A stretch of 64,000 bases of DNA from Aquibaculum sediminis (GCF_040712085.1 NZ_JBFCVK010000011.1:62001-126000); one strand, 5' to 3'. Counted from the stretch's first letter, positions 7,164-16,536 are shown. Notes: generated by a model not told the origin, from the letters alone. A program made the numbers and translations.

Positions 7164-8702
7164 ATGACGCAGGCAAGAGGCAGACGGCGCGAGGGAGCGC
7201 GCGTACGCAGAACTGTTGGCGGGATCAATCAGCTTCCCTGGCGCGCGCTGGAGAATCGTCTGGCGCCGATGGATCTGCTGGACCAGGAAGCGCTGGAGGC
7301 CATCCACACCGCGTCGCTGGAGATTCTGGCCGAGGTCGGCTTGGACTTTCTGCACCCGGAGGCACTCACCATCCTCAAGGAGGCCGGGGCCGACTGCGAG
7401 GCCGGCAGCCAGCGGGTGCGTTTCGATCCGGCACTGGTGGAGGAACTGGTCGCCAAGGCGCCCGCGCGCTTTCGTCTGCACGCGCGCAACCCGGCACACA
7501 ATCTCCAGATAGGCGGTTCGGCCATGGTGTTTTGCTCCGTGGCCAGTGCACCCAATGTGAGCGACCTGGTGGGCGGGCGCCGGCCGGGCAACTATCAAGA
7601 CTTCTGCGATCTGGTGCGCCTGATGCAGGCACTCAACATCGTGCACCTGTTCGGCGGCTACCCGGTGGAGCCGCAGGATCTGCCGCCGGAAACCCGGCAC
7701 CTCGACGCCCTGCAGGCCCTTGGCACGCTTTCCGATAAGGTCTTCCACGCCTATTCCCTAGGGCGCACCCGCATTCTCGATGCGCTGGAGATGACCCGGA
7801 TTCTGCGCGGCGTCGATGAGACGCAGCTTGCGCGCGAACCCAGCCTTTTCACTGTGGTCAACTCCTCCTCGCCCTTGCGACTCGACGGGCCGATGATCGA
7901 GGGCATGCTCGAGATGGGGCGTCTCGGCCAGCCCGTGGTGCTCACCCCCTTCACGCTGTCGGGCGCCATGGCACCGGCCAGCCTCGCCGGCGCGCTGGCG
8001 CTGCAGAATGCCGAGGCATTGGGGTGCATTGCCTTTGCCCAGGCGGCCAATCCAGGCGCGCCCATGGTCTACGGCGGTTTCACCTCGAACGTGGATATGA
8101 AGTCCGGCGCACCGGCCTTCGGCACCCCGGAATATGGCAAAGCCGTGCTGGTGGGCGGTCAGCTTGCACGGCGCTATGGCCTGCCGTACCGCAGTTCGAA
8201 CGTGAATGCCTCGAACTGCGTCGACGGCCAGGCAGCTTACGAGTCGATGATGTCGCTCTGGCCGGTGACGCTCGCGCACAGCAACATGGTGATGCACGCC
8301 GCCGGCTGGCTGGAAGGGGGACTGGTGGCCTCCTTCGAGAAGGTGGTGCTCGATGCCGAGATGCTGCAGCACATGGCCGAATTCCTGCAGCCGCTTGCGG
8401 TCAATGAAGAGGAGTTGGGGCTCGATGCTGTGCGCGATGTCGGGCCGGGTGGCCACTTCTTTGGAACGGCGCACACCCTGGCTCGCTATGAGCAGGCCTT
8501 CTATGCGCCCATGGTGAGCGACTGGCGCAACTTCGAGACCTGGCGTGAGGCCGGGGCGCAGGATGCCACCCAGCGAGCGCACCGCCTCTACAAGCAGCTT
8601 CTGGCTGACTTCGAGCCGCCGCCGCTGGATCCTGCGATCGCAGAGGAACTGGAGGCCTTCGTGCAGCGTCGCAAGCGCGAGGGCGGTGCCCCGCCGCTGT
8701 GA
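7164..8702 (+). CDS. Trimethylamine methyltransferase (MttB) family protein, non-pyrrolysine type
   Basis: 512-residue cytoplasmic protein of the MttB superfamily, which demethylates methylated amines such as glycine betaine onto a corrinoid protein. Recognisable stretches include LEILAEVGLDFLHPEAL near the N-terminus, the central TPFTLSGAMAPASLAGALAL, then YGGFTSNVDMKSGAPAFGTP and the C-terminal GPGGHFFGTAHTLARYEQAF. The frame has no internal amber codon, so it belongs to the non-pyrrolysine branch (MtgB-like). ATG at 7164 has GGGGAGGG seven bases upstream; the 58 codons before it are not conserved-looking. No corrinoid protein gene is adjacent, so the acceptor is unknown. Confidence 0.88.
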   Translation: MTQARGRRREGARVRRTVGGINQLPWRALENRLAPMDLLDQEALEAIHTASLEILAEVGLDFLHPEALTILKEAGADCEAGSQRVRFDPALVEELVAKAPARFRLHARNPAHNLQIGGSAMVFCSVASAPNVSDLVGGRRPGNYQDFCDLVRLMQALNIVHLFGGYPVEPQDLPPETRHLDALQALGTLSDKVFHAYSLGRTRILDALEMTRILRGVDETQLAREPSLFTVVNSSSPLRLDGPMIEGMLEMGRLGQPVVLTPFTLSGAMAPASLAGALALQNAEALGCIAFAQAANPGAPMVYGGFTSNVDMKSGAPAFGTPEYGKAVLVGGQLARRYGLPYRSSNVNASNCVDGQAAYESMMSLWPVTLAHSNMVMHAAGWLEGGLVASFEKVVLDAEMLQHMAEFLQPLAVNEEELGLDAVRDVGPGGHFFGTAHTLARYEQAFYAPMVSDWRNFETWREAGAQDATQRAHRLYKQLLADFEPPPLDPAIAEELEAFVQRRKREGGAPPL

Positions 8703-8718
8703 TGGCGGCGCGGATGCG

Positions 8719-9747
8719 CTATCGGGGGTGTGACTGCAACGGTGGCCGCGGCAGGGCAGAGGCCGCACCGACGGTCTCGCTCGAACTCGGCAGCGGTGCC
8801 AAGTCAAATTGTCCGGGGTGCACGACCCGCTCTTTCGGCCAGAGCAAGTAGCGGGCCGCAATCTCGGCATAGCCGGAGAAGCGATAGCCACCATTGGCTG
8901 CCAGCAGCCGCGCCTTCTCCTGGCGCCAAAGCGCGGGCAGGCGGAACCAGGGTTCGTTGGGCTGGGCGTGGTGCAGAACGTGTAGGTTGTTGTTCAGATA
9001 GAGCAGCGCCATGGGCGCGGAGGCCTCCACGACCACGCTGCGTTCGGACACCGTGGGACTTGCCTGGTGCTCGGCAAAGGAACGCAGCAGCATGAGCGCT
9101 GTGCCGGGATAGACGAAGAGCAGCAGGTAGCCGAGTGGCGACAAGCCGCAGACACCAACGACCCAGCCCAGAACCAGCCCGCTGCCAAGCAGATTGAACA
9201 GCCAGCCGCGCCACCGCAGCGAACCGCCGACCAGGTCAAGGAGCTCGCCCCACAGGAAACGCCCAATCACCAGTGGCGGCCCGAGAACCAGACGGCCCAG
9301 CAGGCAGTTGTTGATCCAGAGCAGCGCCTGCCGCGCCTTGCCGGCACTGGCCCAGCGCTCTGGCGTCAGATACCAGGATTCCGGATCGTCTAGCGGGTCG
9401 GTTAGGTGCTCATCATGGTGGTGGCGGATATGGCTGCTGCGATAGATATCGAAGGGCAGCCAGAGGCCAAGGTTGGGCAGCACCAGCAGCCGGTTGAACG
9501 TGTCATGTCGGCTGGGATGGCCGTGCACGACCTCATGCTGCAGCGAGCTCTGCCAGGCAACCAGGTATCCGCCCAGCAGCGCCAAGGTCCACCGGGGAAG
9601 CGAGTCATGAAACCAGGTCACAAGCCCAAAGCCGCCGTAGATCACCAGCGCAACCAGCAGCGTCGGCCAGCCGAAGGGGCGGTGCGTGCTGGAGGGGCTG
9701 TCAGACTGCCGCCTGACTGATGGCAAGGAATGTGCCGCGATGTTCAT
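8719..9747 (-). CDS. Fatty acid desaturase family membrane protein
   Basis: 342-residue integral membrane di-iron enzyme. The three histidine clusters are present: HEVVHGHP (HxxxH), HIRHHHDEH (HxxHH) and HVLHHAQP (HxxHH). Hydrophobic segments lie at about residues 28-50, 55-65, 150-205 and 200-225. It is convergent with the MttB-like gene, 16 bases apart. No good Shine-Dalgarno precedes the ATG at 9747, so the start is less certain. The substrate may be a fatty acyl chain, but members of this family also hydroxylate other lipids or alkyl compounds. Confidence 0.85.
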   Translation of the reverse strand: MNIAAHSLPSVRRQSDSPSSTHRPFGWPTLLVALVIYGGFGLVTWFHDSLPRWTLALLGGYLVAWQSSLQHEVVHGHPSRHDTFNRLLVLPNLGLWLPFDIYRSSHIRHHHDEHLTDPLDDPESWYLTPERWASAGKARQALLWINNCLLGRLVLGPPLVIGRFLWGELLDLVGGSLRWRGWLFNLLGSGLVLGWVVGVCGLSPLGYLLLFVYPGTALMLLRSFAEHQASPTVSERSVVVEASAPMALLYLNNNLHVLHHAQPNEPWFRLPALWRQEKARLLAANGGYRFSGYAEIAARYLLWPKERVVHPGQFDLAPLPSSSETVGAASALPRPPLQSHPR

Positions 9748-9804
9748 GATTGGCTACGCAAGGAGACAAATTGCCGGTTTGTTGAATAAGTACAGCGTAT
9801 GTTG

Positions 9805-9836
9805 ATTATATACCGCATAAGGTGGTGGCGTGCAAG
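9805..9836 (-). promoter_or_regulatory. Candidate promoter for the desaturase gene
   Basis: On the minus strand TATAAT (9810-9805) is preceded by TTGCAC with a 19-base spacer, giving a leader of about 55 bases before the desaturase ATG. This AT-rich patch stands out from the surrounding GC-rich DNA. The spacer is longer than optimal, so confidence is modest. Confidence 0.4.
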
Positions 9837-9947
9837 AGCGCGCTGCTGTTCGCCGGCTTGGAGCAGGGGATGTTCTGTGCTGCGGTATGGGTTGGTGTTC
9901 GGAGTCATCTGGTCCGGTGTGAGGACGAGCCTTCAAGGGCGGAGCTG

Positions 9948-10826
9948 ATGGAAAGAGAAGAAACGGTCGAGCAGTTTCGCCTGCGACTGCTCGAAGTTCT
10001 GGAGCAATCGGGGCTGAACCGGGCCGCCTTCGCGCAGCGCATCGGCCTCGACCGGTCGACGCTGACCCAACTGCTCTCGCCCGAGAACCAGCGTCTGCCG
10101 AGAGCGGACACCGTGGTGGCCATCGCCCGGCAGTCCCAGGTCAGCTGTGACTGGCTGCTGGGAGTGACCCAGGACGCGCGGCCCGGCGCCGAACTGGTCC
10201 AGGCCGCGATGGAGATCGAGGCCGGCGCCGGGAGCCCGCTGGATGCGCGGCTGCAGCGCTGGCACGCGGAGGCCGCCGGCTACAAGATCCGCTATGTGCC
10301 GACCACGCTGCCCGACCTGCTGAAGACCCAAGCGGTCATTCGCTATGAGGTGGGGGAGGAAAGCGGCCTGGTGCACGACCGCCAGCGTGAGCATGCCGAG
10401 GCGCGGCTCGCCTACAGCCGCCGCCCGGAAACCGAGATGGAGGCCTGCTGCGCCCTGCAGACCCTGGAGGCCTTCGCCCGCGGCGAGATGATCTGGCGCG
10501 AGTTGCCGGTGGAAGAGCGGCGCGAACAGCTGGTGCAGATGATCGGACTGGTGGACGAGCTCTACCCGACCTTCCGCTGGTTCCTCTACGATGGGCGCCG
10601 GCGCTATGCCGCACCGATGAATGTCTTCGGGCCGAAGCGGGCGACGCTCTACATCGGGGACATGTTCTTCGTCTTCAACGCGACCGAGCAGATCCGTGTG
10701 CTGACGCGCCACTTCGATGACCTGATCCGTGCCGCCGTGGTGCAGCCCACGGAAGTGAAGGGATTCCTCGGCGATCTGCTGCAGGATCTGGACAAGAGCA
10801 GCAAGCGCAAGGAGGCGAAGCGATGA
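9948..10826 (+). CDS. XRE-family regulator with uncharacterised C-terminal domain
   Basis: 292-residue protein. The N-terminal Cro/XRE helix-turn-helix spans about residues 10-65 (LNRAAFAQRIGLDRSTLTQLL). The remaining 220 or so residues form a conserved-looking domain with motifs such as YPTFRWFLYDGRRRYAAP and KRATLYIGDMFFVFN, which I cannot name; it may bind a ligand. The ATG at 9948 follows GGAG. Its 3' end overlaps the next gene by 4 bases (ATGA), so it is coupled to the GFA-family gene. It is divergent from the desaturase gene and could regulate it. Confidence 0.8.
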   Translation: MEREETVEQFRLRLLEVLEQSGLNRAAFAQRIGLDRSTLTQLLSPENQRLPRADTVVAIARQSQVSCDWLLGVTQDARPGAELVQAAMEIEAGAGSPLDARLQRWHAEAAGYKIRYVPTTLPDLLKTQAVIRYEVGEESGLVHDRQREHAEARLAYSRRPETEMEACCALQTLEAFARGEMIWRELPVEERREQLVQMIGLVDELYPTFRWFLYDGRRRYAAPMNVFGPKRATLYIGDMFFVFNATEQIRVLTRHFDDLIRAAVVQPTEVKGFLGDLLQDLDKSSKRKEAKR

Positions 10827-11263
10827 CGCTTGAAGCGCATTGTCATCGCGGCGGCTGCCACTGCGGTGCCGTTCGTTATGAAACGGAAGGGCCCTTGCGC
10901 CCGGTGGTCTACTGCCACTGCCGCCAGTGCCGCCGGATCCATGGACACTTTGCCGCCTACAGTGCCACGCCGCGCGCCGCTTTTCGCCTGGTGGAGAGTC
11001 GGGGATTGCGCTGGTATGCTGCCACCAGGCACGCACGCCGCGGCTTCTGTGGCGAATGCGGCGCGAGCCTTTTCTGGGAGCCGGCGGGCGCGAACTACAT
11101 TTCCCTCGCGGCCGGCACCCTGGAGGAACCTACGGACTTGAGGGCGGAAGCGCATATCTTCGTCGCCGCCAAGGGCGACTACTATGAGATCACCGATACC
11201 TTGCCACATCACGCAGGGGCGCCCGACGAAAGCCTGCCCGGGCTGTGTGTCGCCAGCACGTGA
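10823..11263 (+). CDS. GFA-family (glutathione-dependent formaldehyde-activating-like) zinc protein
   Basis: 146-residue cytoplasmic protein. It carries the zinc-binding cysteine pattern of the GFA/CENP-V family: CHCGAVRY near residue 12, CHCRQCRR near residue 32 and CGECGASLFW near residue 74. Many family members have no proven link to formaldehyde, so the precise role is open. The start overlaps the XRE gene by 4 bases, and the next gene begins 11 bases downstream, so the three form one transcript. Confidence 0.88.
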   Translation: MTLEAHCHRGGCHCGAVRYETEGPLRPVVYCHCRQCRRIHGHFAAYSATPRAAFRLVESRGLRWYAATRHARRGFCGECGASLFWEPAGANYISLAAGTLEEPTDLRAEAHIFVAAKGDYYEITDTLPHHAGAPDESLPGLCVAST

Positions 11264-11274
11264 GCCGCTTGCCG

Positions 11275-12081
11275 ATGCCTGAACGCCGCAGCGGCGGGTT
11301 GCCCATGTACGATCTGCCGGAACTGGTCGCGCAGACCGATGCCTGGTGGCTCGGGCTGGTGCGCCACCTGGAAGCCGCGGGGCTGAGGGGGCTGCCTGAG
11401 CGACCCTGCCGGCCGGATGCGCCGGAGGAACTGTGGCTGGCGCAGGATCTGGCGGTCACCCAGACCTGCGGCTATCCCCTGACCAATGCCCTGGCGGGCC
11501 GCGTGCGCTATGTGGCGACACCCTGTTACGACGCGCCGGGCTGCGAAGGTGCCTGGTATCGCAGCGCCATCCTGGTGTGTGCGGATGCGAGGATCACGGG
11601 ACTGGCCGACCTGAAAGGGCACCGGGCCGCGCTCAACGACTGGCACTCTCAGTCGGGCATGAATGCCCTGCGCCACAGTCTCCTGCCCCATGCGGGAACC
11701 GGTCCGTTCTTTCGCGACGTGCGGGTCACCGGCAGTCACCGCGCCTCCCTCGCCGCGCTGCGGGCGGGGGAAGCGGATGTGGCTGCGGTGGATTGCGTCA
11801 CGCTTGCGCTGCTGAAACGCTGCGCGCCCGCCGAGACCGAAGGGCTGTGCCAGCTGGCCTGGTCGGCACCGGCACCGGGCCTGCCGCTCATCACCCGCGC
11901 CACGGCCGATGCCGCAGAATGCGCAGCTTTGCGTCGGGGCCTGGCGACCGCCTTTGCTGACCCGGCTCTTGCGCCGCTCCGGGGCGACCTGGGGTTGGCG
12001 GGAATGGATGTCCTGCCCTTGGCGGCCTACGACGTCATTCCGGCCATGGCCCAGGCGGCGCCTCAGGACTTCTGGGGATAG
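11275..12081 (+). CDS. PhnD-like phosphate/phosphonate-type substrate-binding protein, no signal peptide
   Basis: 268-residue protein of the phosphate/phosphite/phosphonate periplasmic-binding family. Supporting stretches are RYVATPCYDAPGCEGAWYRS, ADLKGHRAALNDWHSQSGMN and ALRAGEADVAAVDCVTLALL. There is no N-terminal signal peptide, and an earlier in-frame start at 11245 does not supply one, so it may act in the cytoplasm. No permease or ATPase gene is adjacent. It is in an operon with the XRE and GFA genes. Its last 19 bases overlap the 3' end of the convergent prpE gene. Confidence 0.75.
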   Translation: MPERRSGGLPMYDLPELVAQTDAWWLGLVRHLEAAGLRGLPERPCRPDAPEELWLAQDLAVTQTCGYPLTNALAGRVRYVATPCYDAPGCEGAWYRSAILVCADARITGLADLKGHRAALNDWHSQSGMNALRHSLLPHAGTGPFFRDVRVTGSHRASLAALRAGEADVAAVDCVTLALLKRCAPAETEGLCQLAWSAPAPGLPLITRATADAAECAALRRGLATAFADPALAPLRGDLGLAGMDVLPLAAYDVIPAMAQAAPQDFWG

Positions 12082-13961
12082 CCCAGCGTCTGCAGCGCCA
12101 CTTCGATCTCACCCAGAATTGCCGGGTCGTCGATGGTGGCCGGCGGCGTATAGGTTTCGGCGTCGGCGATCTTGCGCATGGTGGCTCGCAGGATTTTACC
12201 TGATCGCGTCTTGGGCAGCCGCTGGACCACGGTGGCCGACTTGAAGGCCGCCACGGGGCCGATCTGCTCGCGCACCAGTTTGATGGCTTCGGTGACGATC
12301 TCCTCTTCCGGACGATCACAGCCGGCATTGAGTACCAGGAAGCCTACGGGCAGCTGCCCCTTGAGGCTGTCGTGCACACCGATCACCGCGCATTCGGCGA
12401 CGTCGGGATGGGTCGCAAGCGCTTCCTCGATCGCACCGGTAGAGAGGCGATGGCCGGCGACGTTGATGATGTCATCGGTGCGGGCCATGACGAAGACATA
12501 GCCGTCCTCGTCGAGGTAGCCCGCATCGCCGGTCTGGTAGAAGCCGGGATAGGTCGAGAGATAGGTCTGTTCAAAGCGCTCGCGCGCGTTCCAGAGCGTC
12601 GGGAAGGTGCCCGGCGGCAGCGGCAGCTTGCCGACGATGGCACCGATGGTGTCGGCCGCGACCTCCTTGCCCTCGGGGTCGAGCACGCGCAGGTCCCATC
12701 CGGGCACCGCGCGGGTGGGGGAGCCCGGCTTTACCGGCAGCGCTTCGATGCCCATGCAGTTGGCAGCGATGGGCCAGCCGGTTTCCGTCTGCCACCAGTG
12801 GTCGATCACTGGCACCTGCAGCTTGTCCTGGGCCCAGAGCAGGGTGTCGGGGTCGCAGCGCTCGCCGGCCAGGAAGAGGGCGCGGAAGCGCGAGAGATCG
12901 TGCTTGCCGATGAGTTCGCCCCGCGGGTCCTGCTGGCGGATGGCGCGGAACGCCGTGGGCGCTGTGAAGAGGGTGACCACGCCGTGCTGGGCAATGACCC
13001 GCCAGAAGGCGCCGGCATCCGGCGTGCCCACGGGCTTGCCTTCATAGAGAACGGTTGTGGCGCCGTGCAGGAGCGGGGCGTAGACGATGTAGCTGTGGCC
13101 GACCACCCAGCCGACATCGGACGCAGACCAGTAAACCTCTCCCGGCTCGATGTTGTAGATGTTCTTCATGGACCAGGGCAGGGCGACGGCATGGCCGCCG
13201 GCGTCGCGCACGATCCCCTTGGGCTGGCCCGTGGTGCCTGAGGTGTAGAGGATATAGAGAGGGTCGGTGGCCTCGATGGCCACGCAGTCGGCAGGGGTGG
13301 CGCCGCTGACCGCCTCCATCCAGTCCTCGTCGCGCCCTGGCTGCAGGCTACAGTCCTGCTGCGGGCGGCGGAAGATCAGGCAGCTCTCCGGCTTGTGCCG
13401 TGCTTCCTCGATCGCCCGGTCGAGCAGCGGCTTGTAGGCCACGACCCGCTCCCCTTCGATGCCGCAGGAGGCGGAGAGCACCAGCTTGGGCGCGCAGTCG
13501 TCGATGCGCTTGGCCAACTCATGCGCGGCGAAACCGCCGAAGACGACCGAGTGAACCGCCCCCAGCCTGGCGCAGGCCAGCATTGCCATGGCCGTTTCCG
13601 GGATCATCGGCATGTAGATGATTACGCGATCGCCCGTACCCACGCCGCGCGCCTTGAGCGCACCTGCCAGCTCCGCCACGCGGTCACGCAGTTCGCGATA
13701 GGTGAAGTGCGCCACGGTGTTGGTGACCGGGGAGTCGTAGATCAGGGCGCACTGCTCACCGCGGCCGGCTGACACATGACGGTCCAGGGCATTGTGGCAG
13801 GTGTTGATGCGGCCGCCAGTGAACCAGCGATAGTGCGGTGCGTCGCTGTCATCGAGCACCCGGTCCCAGCGCTTCTCCCATTCCAGCGCCTCCGCGGCCT
13901 CGCCCCAGAAGCCCTCCGGGTCGCGCAGGGAACGGGCATGCACGTCGTCGAACTCACCCAT
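12063..13961 (-). CDS. prpE: Propionyl-CoA synthetase
   Basis: 632-residue AMP-forming acyl-CoA synthetase of the PrpE/acetyl-CoA synthetase group. The adenylation signature is YTSGTTGQPKGIVRDAGGH, and HWWQTETGWPI and YQTGDAGYLDEDGYVFVMAR are typical of the family. The catalytic C-terminal Lys lies in KTRSGKILRATMRKI. The variant RDAGGH after the P-loop points to PrpE rather than Acs. ATG at 13961 is used; a TTG two codons earlier is closer to the GGGAGGA site and could be the real start. It activates propionate for methylcitrate or methylmalonyl-CoA metabolism; neither pathway is in the window. Confidence 0.88.
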   Translation of the reverse strand: MGEFDDVHARSLRDPEGFWGEAAEALEWEKRWDRVLDDSDAPHYRWFTGGRINTCHNALDRHVSAGRGEQCALIYDSPVTNTVAHFTYRELRDRVAELAGALKARGVGTGDRVIIYMPMIPETAMAMLACARLGAVHSVVFGGFAAHELAKRIDDCAPKLVLSASCGIEGERVVAYKPLLDRAIEEARHKPESCLIFRRPQQDCSLQPGRDEDWMEAVSGATPADCVAIEATDPLYILYTSGTTGQPKGIVRDAGGHAVALPWSMKNIYNIEPGEVYWSASDVGWVVGHSYIVYAPLLHGATTVLYEGKPVGTPDAGAFWRVIAQHGVVTLFTAPTAFRAIRQQDPRGELIGKHDLSRFRALFLAGERCDPDTLLWAQDKLQVPVIDHWWQTETGWPIAANCMGIEALPVKPGSPTRAVPGWDLRVLDPEGKEVAADTIGAIVGKLPLPPGTFPTLWNARERFEQTYLSTYPGFYQTGDAGYLDEDGYVFVMARTDDIINVAGHRLSTGAIEEALATHPDVAECAVIGVHDSLKGQLPVGFLVLNAGCDRPEEEIVTEAIKLVREQIGPVAAFKSATVVQRLPKTRSGKILRATMRKIADAETYTPPATIDDPAILGEIEVALQTLGYPQKS

Positions 13962-14075
13962 GGCCAAGGGTCCTCCCAGGGTTGTTTTGCTCTTGTGTGC
14001 GAGTGTCGCGCAAAAGCCCAGCCGGGTAAATCGGCATGACTGGATCGGTGCCTGAGCGAGAATGCTGCTGCCTGC

Positions 14076-14687
14076 TCACACCTCGATGCCGGCCTGCAGC
14101 GCCAGGCGCACCAGGTGGGACAGGCTTTTCGCGCCCATCTTGTCCATAACCCGGCTGCGGTGCACCTCCACGGTACGTGCCGAGATGCCCAGTTCGAAGG
14201 CGATCACCTTGTTGGGCTGCCCGAGAACAAGCTGCTCCAGCACATCGCGTTCGCGCGGCGTGAGGCTGTCCAGTCTCTCCGCGACCTGCGCCCGCTCTTG
14301 GGCGCGTCCCTGGCGCTCCTCCTCATGGGCCATCATGGTCCGTACGGCCTGCAGCAGGAGTGACTCCGTCAGCGGTTTCTCAATGAAATCAAGCGCACCT
14401 GCCTTCATGGCACGTACCGCGATGGGCACATCGCCGTGGCCGGTCATCACCACGACTGGGAGCTCCGACCCCTGCTGACGCAGGCGGTCGAGCAGTTCCA
14501 GCCCGTCCATGCCCGGCATGCGCACGTCGAGCAGCAGGCCGCCGCGCAGGGCGGGGCTCCAGGCGTCGAGAAAAAGCTCGGCCGATTCAAAGCCGATGGT
14601 GGTGTAGCCCTCGACCTCGAGCAGCACGGCAAGCGAATCCCGCACCGCCGGGTCGTCATCGACAATGTAGATGGGATGGTCAGTCAT
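14076..14687 (-). CDS. fixJ: FixJ-type response regulator
   Basis: 203-residue regulator with an N-terminal receiver (IYIVDDDPAVRDSL, phospho-acceptor Asp in LLLDVRMPGMDG, Lys in DFIEKPL). The C-terminal LuxR/FixJ helix-turn-helix is LTPRERDVLEQLVLGQPNK, then LGISARTVEVHRSRVMDKM. It overlaps the fixL gene by 8 bases and is the last gene of the pair. In related bacteria phosphorylated FixJ activates fixK under low oxygen, and fixK lies just beyond fixL here. Confidence 0.93.
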   Translation of the reverse strand: MTDHPIYIVDDDPAVRDSLAVLLEVEGYTTIGFESAELFLDAWSPALRGGLLLDVRMPGMDGLELLDRLRQQGSELPVVVMTGHGDVPIAVRAMKAGALDFIEKPLTESLLLQAVRTMMAHEEERQGRAQERAQVAERLDSLTPRERDVLEQLVLGQPNKVIAFELGISARTVEVHRSRVMDKMGAKSLSHLVRLALQAGIEV

Positions 14688-16536
14688 ACGCCGCAGCCCG
14701 CTTGTCCATTACCGGAAGGGAGACGCGGAAGCGTGTGCCGCCTCCCTCGACCGGTTCCGCCCGAATCTGCCCCTGGTGTGCGTCCAGTATGGAGCGGCAG
14801 ATCGACAGGCCAATCCCCATACCGTTCGCCTTGGTCGAAACAAAGGGCATGAAGAGCTGTTCGGCCACCTCGGGATCAAGCCCGGGCCCGTTGTCGCTCA
14901 CGCTGAGCTCCACCGTATCCGCTGAGGTGCCGGTCGAGACCAGGAGACGGCGATGGTCCACCGCCTGTAGGGCTTCGACGGCATTGCGCACCAGATTGAG
15001 GACAATCTGCTGCAACTGGGTTGCGTCGGCCAGGACCGGCGGGAGGTCTTCTTGCAGGTCGAAGCTGACCTCGATCTCCTCCTCGCGCGCACCGATCAGG
15101 GCGAGGCCGGAGGCTTCGCGCACCACGGCGTTGAGATCGGTCGGTTGCAGCTCGCTCTGCCCCCGTCCGATGAGTTGGCGCAGGCGCCGCACGATCTGCC
15201 CGGCGCGGTCGGTCTGTTCCACGGCCCGGTTCATCAGGCCAATGATCCGCTCGGCCTTCTCGTCCTCCACGCCGTCCAGCATGCGCCGGCTGGCATTCAC
15301 GTAGTTGGCCACGGCGGTCATGGGCTGGTTGAGTTCGTGTGCAATGGCGGAGGCCATTTCGCCCAGTTCGCTGATGCGGCCAATGCGGTAGAGGTGGTGC
15401 TGCAACTCCTGCGCCCGGGCTTCGCTGCGGCGGTTCTCCGTTATATCGATGCCGGTGGTCACGAGATAGTGAGAAACGCCCATGTCGTCCTGAATGGCGG
15501 CGGTGGACCAGGAGACAAGCCGGACTTCGCCGCCCTTGCGGAGCAGGCTGCCCTCCCAACGGTTGGGCACCTGTGCGTCGAAGGGGCCGCTCTGCAACAG
15601 GCCGTGCAAACTGGTGTTCGCGTCGGGGATCAATTCGAGAATGCTGCGGCCCACAAGCTCGCCGGCGCTGTAGCCGGACAGGCGCTGGCAGGCGGCATTG
15701 CTGCGCACCACGCGGCCCTGTTGGTCGAGGACGACAACCAGGGCCTGGGTGGTGTCCAGCATCGCGGCGATGAAGTTGCGTTCGCTCGCCACGGCCCGTT
15801 CGGCGGCCACGCGTTCGCTCATGTCATGAATGAAGCCGGTGAAGAGCCGTTGCCCGGCCTGGGTCACCTCGCCCACCATGAGGTGGACTGGGAAAACGCT
15901 GCCATCCTTCCGCCGGGCGTCCACCTGGCGTCCCAAACCGATGATGCGCTTCTCTCCGGTGCGCAGGTAGCGTTCGAGATAGTCATCGTGCTTCTCGCGG
16001 TCTGGCGAGGGCATCAGCATGCTGACGTTGTGGCCGATCACTTCGCTGGCGCGGTAGCCGAACAGCTTCTCGCCCACGCGGCTGAAGGACTGGACGATGC
16101 CTTTCTGATCGATGGTGATGACGGCATCGGCCGAGGTGCCGATCACGGCCTCCAGGCGCGCCCGCTCTTCGCGCAGTCGCTCGTCCTTGCGCGTCCAGAG
16201 CAGGCCGAGTGTGGCCGTTGACCAGATGGCAACCAGCGTCAGCAGGCGATTGCTGAGGCCGAGAAAGGTTGCCGACGTGGATTCCGGCGCTGCCGCCATG
16301 ACGAAGTAGCCGACCATAGTCAGCACGGAGGCGGTGGCAGCGAAGGCAAAGGTGGCCTGCCGCCAGGGCAAGAGGCTCGCCAGCATCACCGGCAGCACAT
16401 AGAGCACGCCGACAGCCACACCCATCTCCGACAAAAGGTCGAAAACGAAAGTGACCAGCAGCGCCAAGCCTGCCAGTCCGGCAACCACGGCGGGTTTGGA
16501 CTGCCAGCCGTGTGTGCGCTCATATGACAGGCCCAT
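14680..16536 (-). CDS. fixL: Oxygen-sensing histidine kinase FixL (heme PAS)
   Basis: 618-residue membrane kinase. Four hydrophobic segments lie within residues 15-115. The first PAS domain (about 125-245) is a heme PAS: VIGHNVSMLMPSPDREKHDDYL and then IIGLGR. His183 and Arg203 have the same 20-residue spacing as the heme ligand His200 and distal Arg220 of Bradyrhizobium FixL. A second PAS follows (about 255-380), then the H-box SAIAHELNQPMTAVANY, the N-box LVRNAVEALQ and GxG motifs (DNGPGLDPE, GMGIGLSI). ATG at 16536 follows GAGGGA. It pairs with FixJ through an 8-base overlap. Confidence 0.93.
   Translation of the reverse strand: MGLSYERTHGWQSKPAVVAGLAGLALLVTFVFDLLSEMGVAVGVLYVLPVMLASLLPWRQATFAFAATASVLTMVGYFVMAAAPESTSATFLGLSNRLLTLVAIWSTATLGLLWTRKDERLREERARLEAVIGTSADAVITIDQKGIVQSFSRVGEKLFGYRASEVIGHNVSMLMPSPDREKHDDYLERYLRTGEKRIIGLGRQVDARRKDGSVFPVHLMVGEVTQAGQRLFTGFIHDMSERVAAERAVASERNFIAAMLDTTQALVVVLDQQGRVVRSNAACQRLSGYSAGELVGRSILELIPDANTSLHGLLQSGPFDAQVPNRWEGSLLRKGGEVRLVSWSTAAIQDDMGVSHYLVTTGIDITENRRSEARAQELQHHLYRIGRISELGEMASAIAHELNQPMTAVANYVNASRRMLDGVEDEKAERIIGLMNRAVEQTDRAGQIVRRLRQLIGRGQSELQPTDLNAVVREASGLALIGAREEEIEVSFDLQEDLPPVLADATQLQQIVLNLVRNAVEALQAVDHRRLLVSTGTSADTVELSVSDNGPGLDPEVAEQLFMPFVSTKANGMGIGLSICRSILDAHQGQIRAEPVEGGGTRFRVSLPVMDKRAAAYD

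Noticed and set aside
7164..8702. Possible in-frame amber (pyrrolysine) codon in the MttB-like gene
   Set aside because: The frame is open from ATG to stop with no internal TAG.
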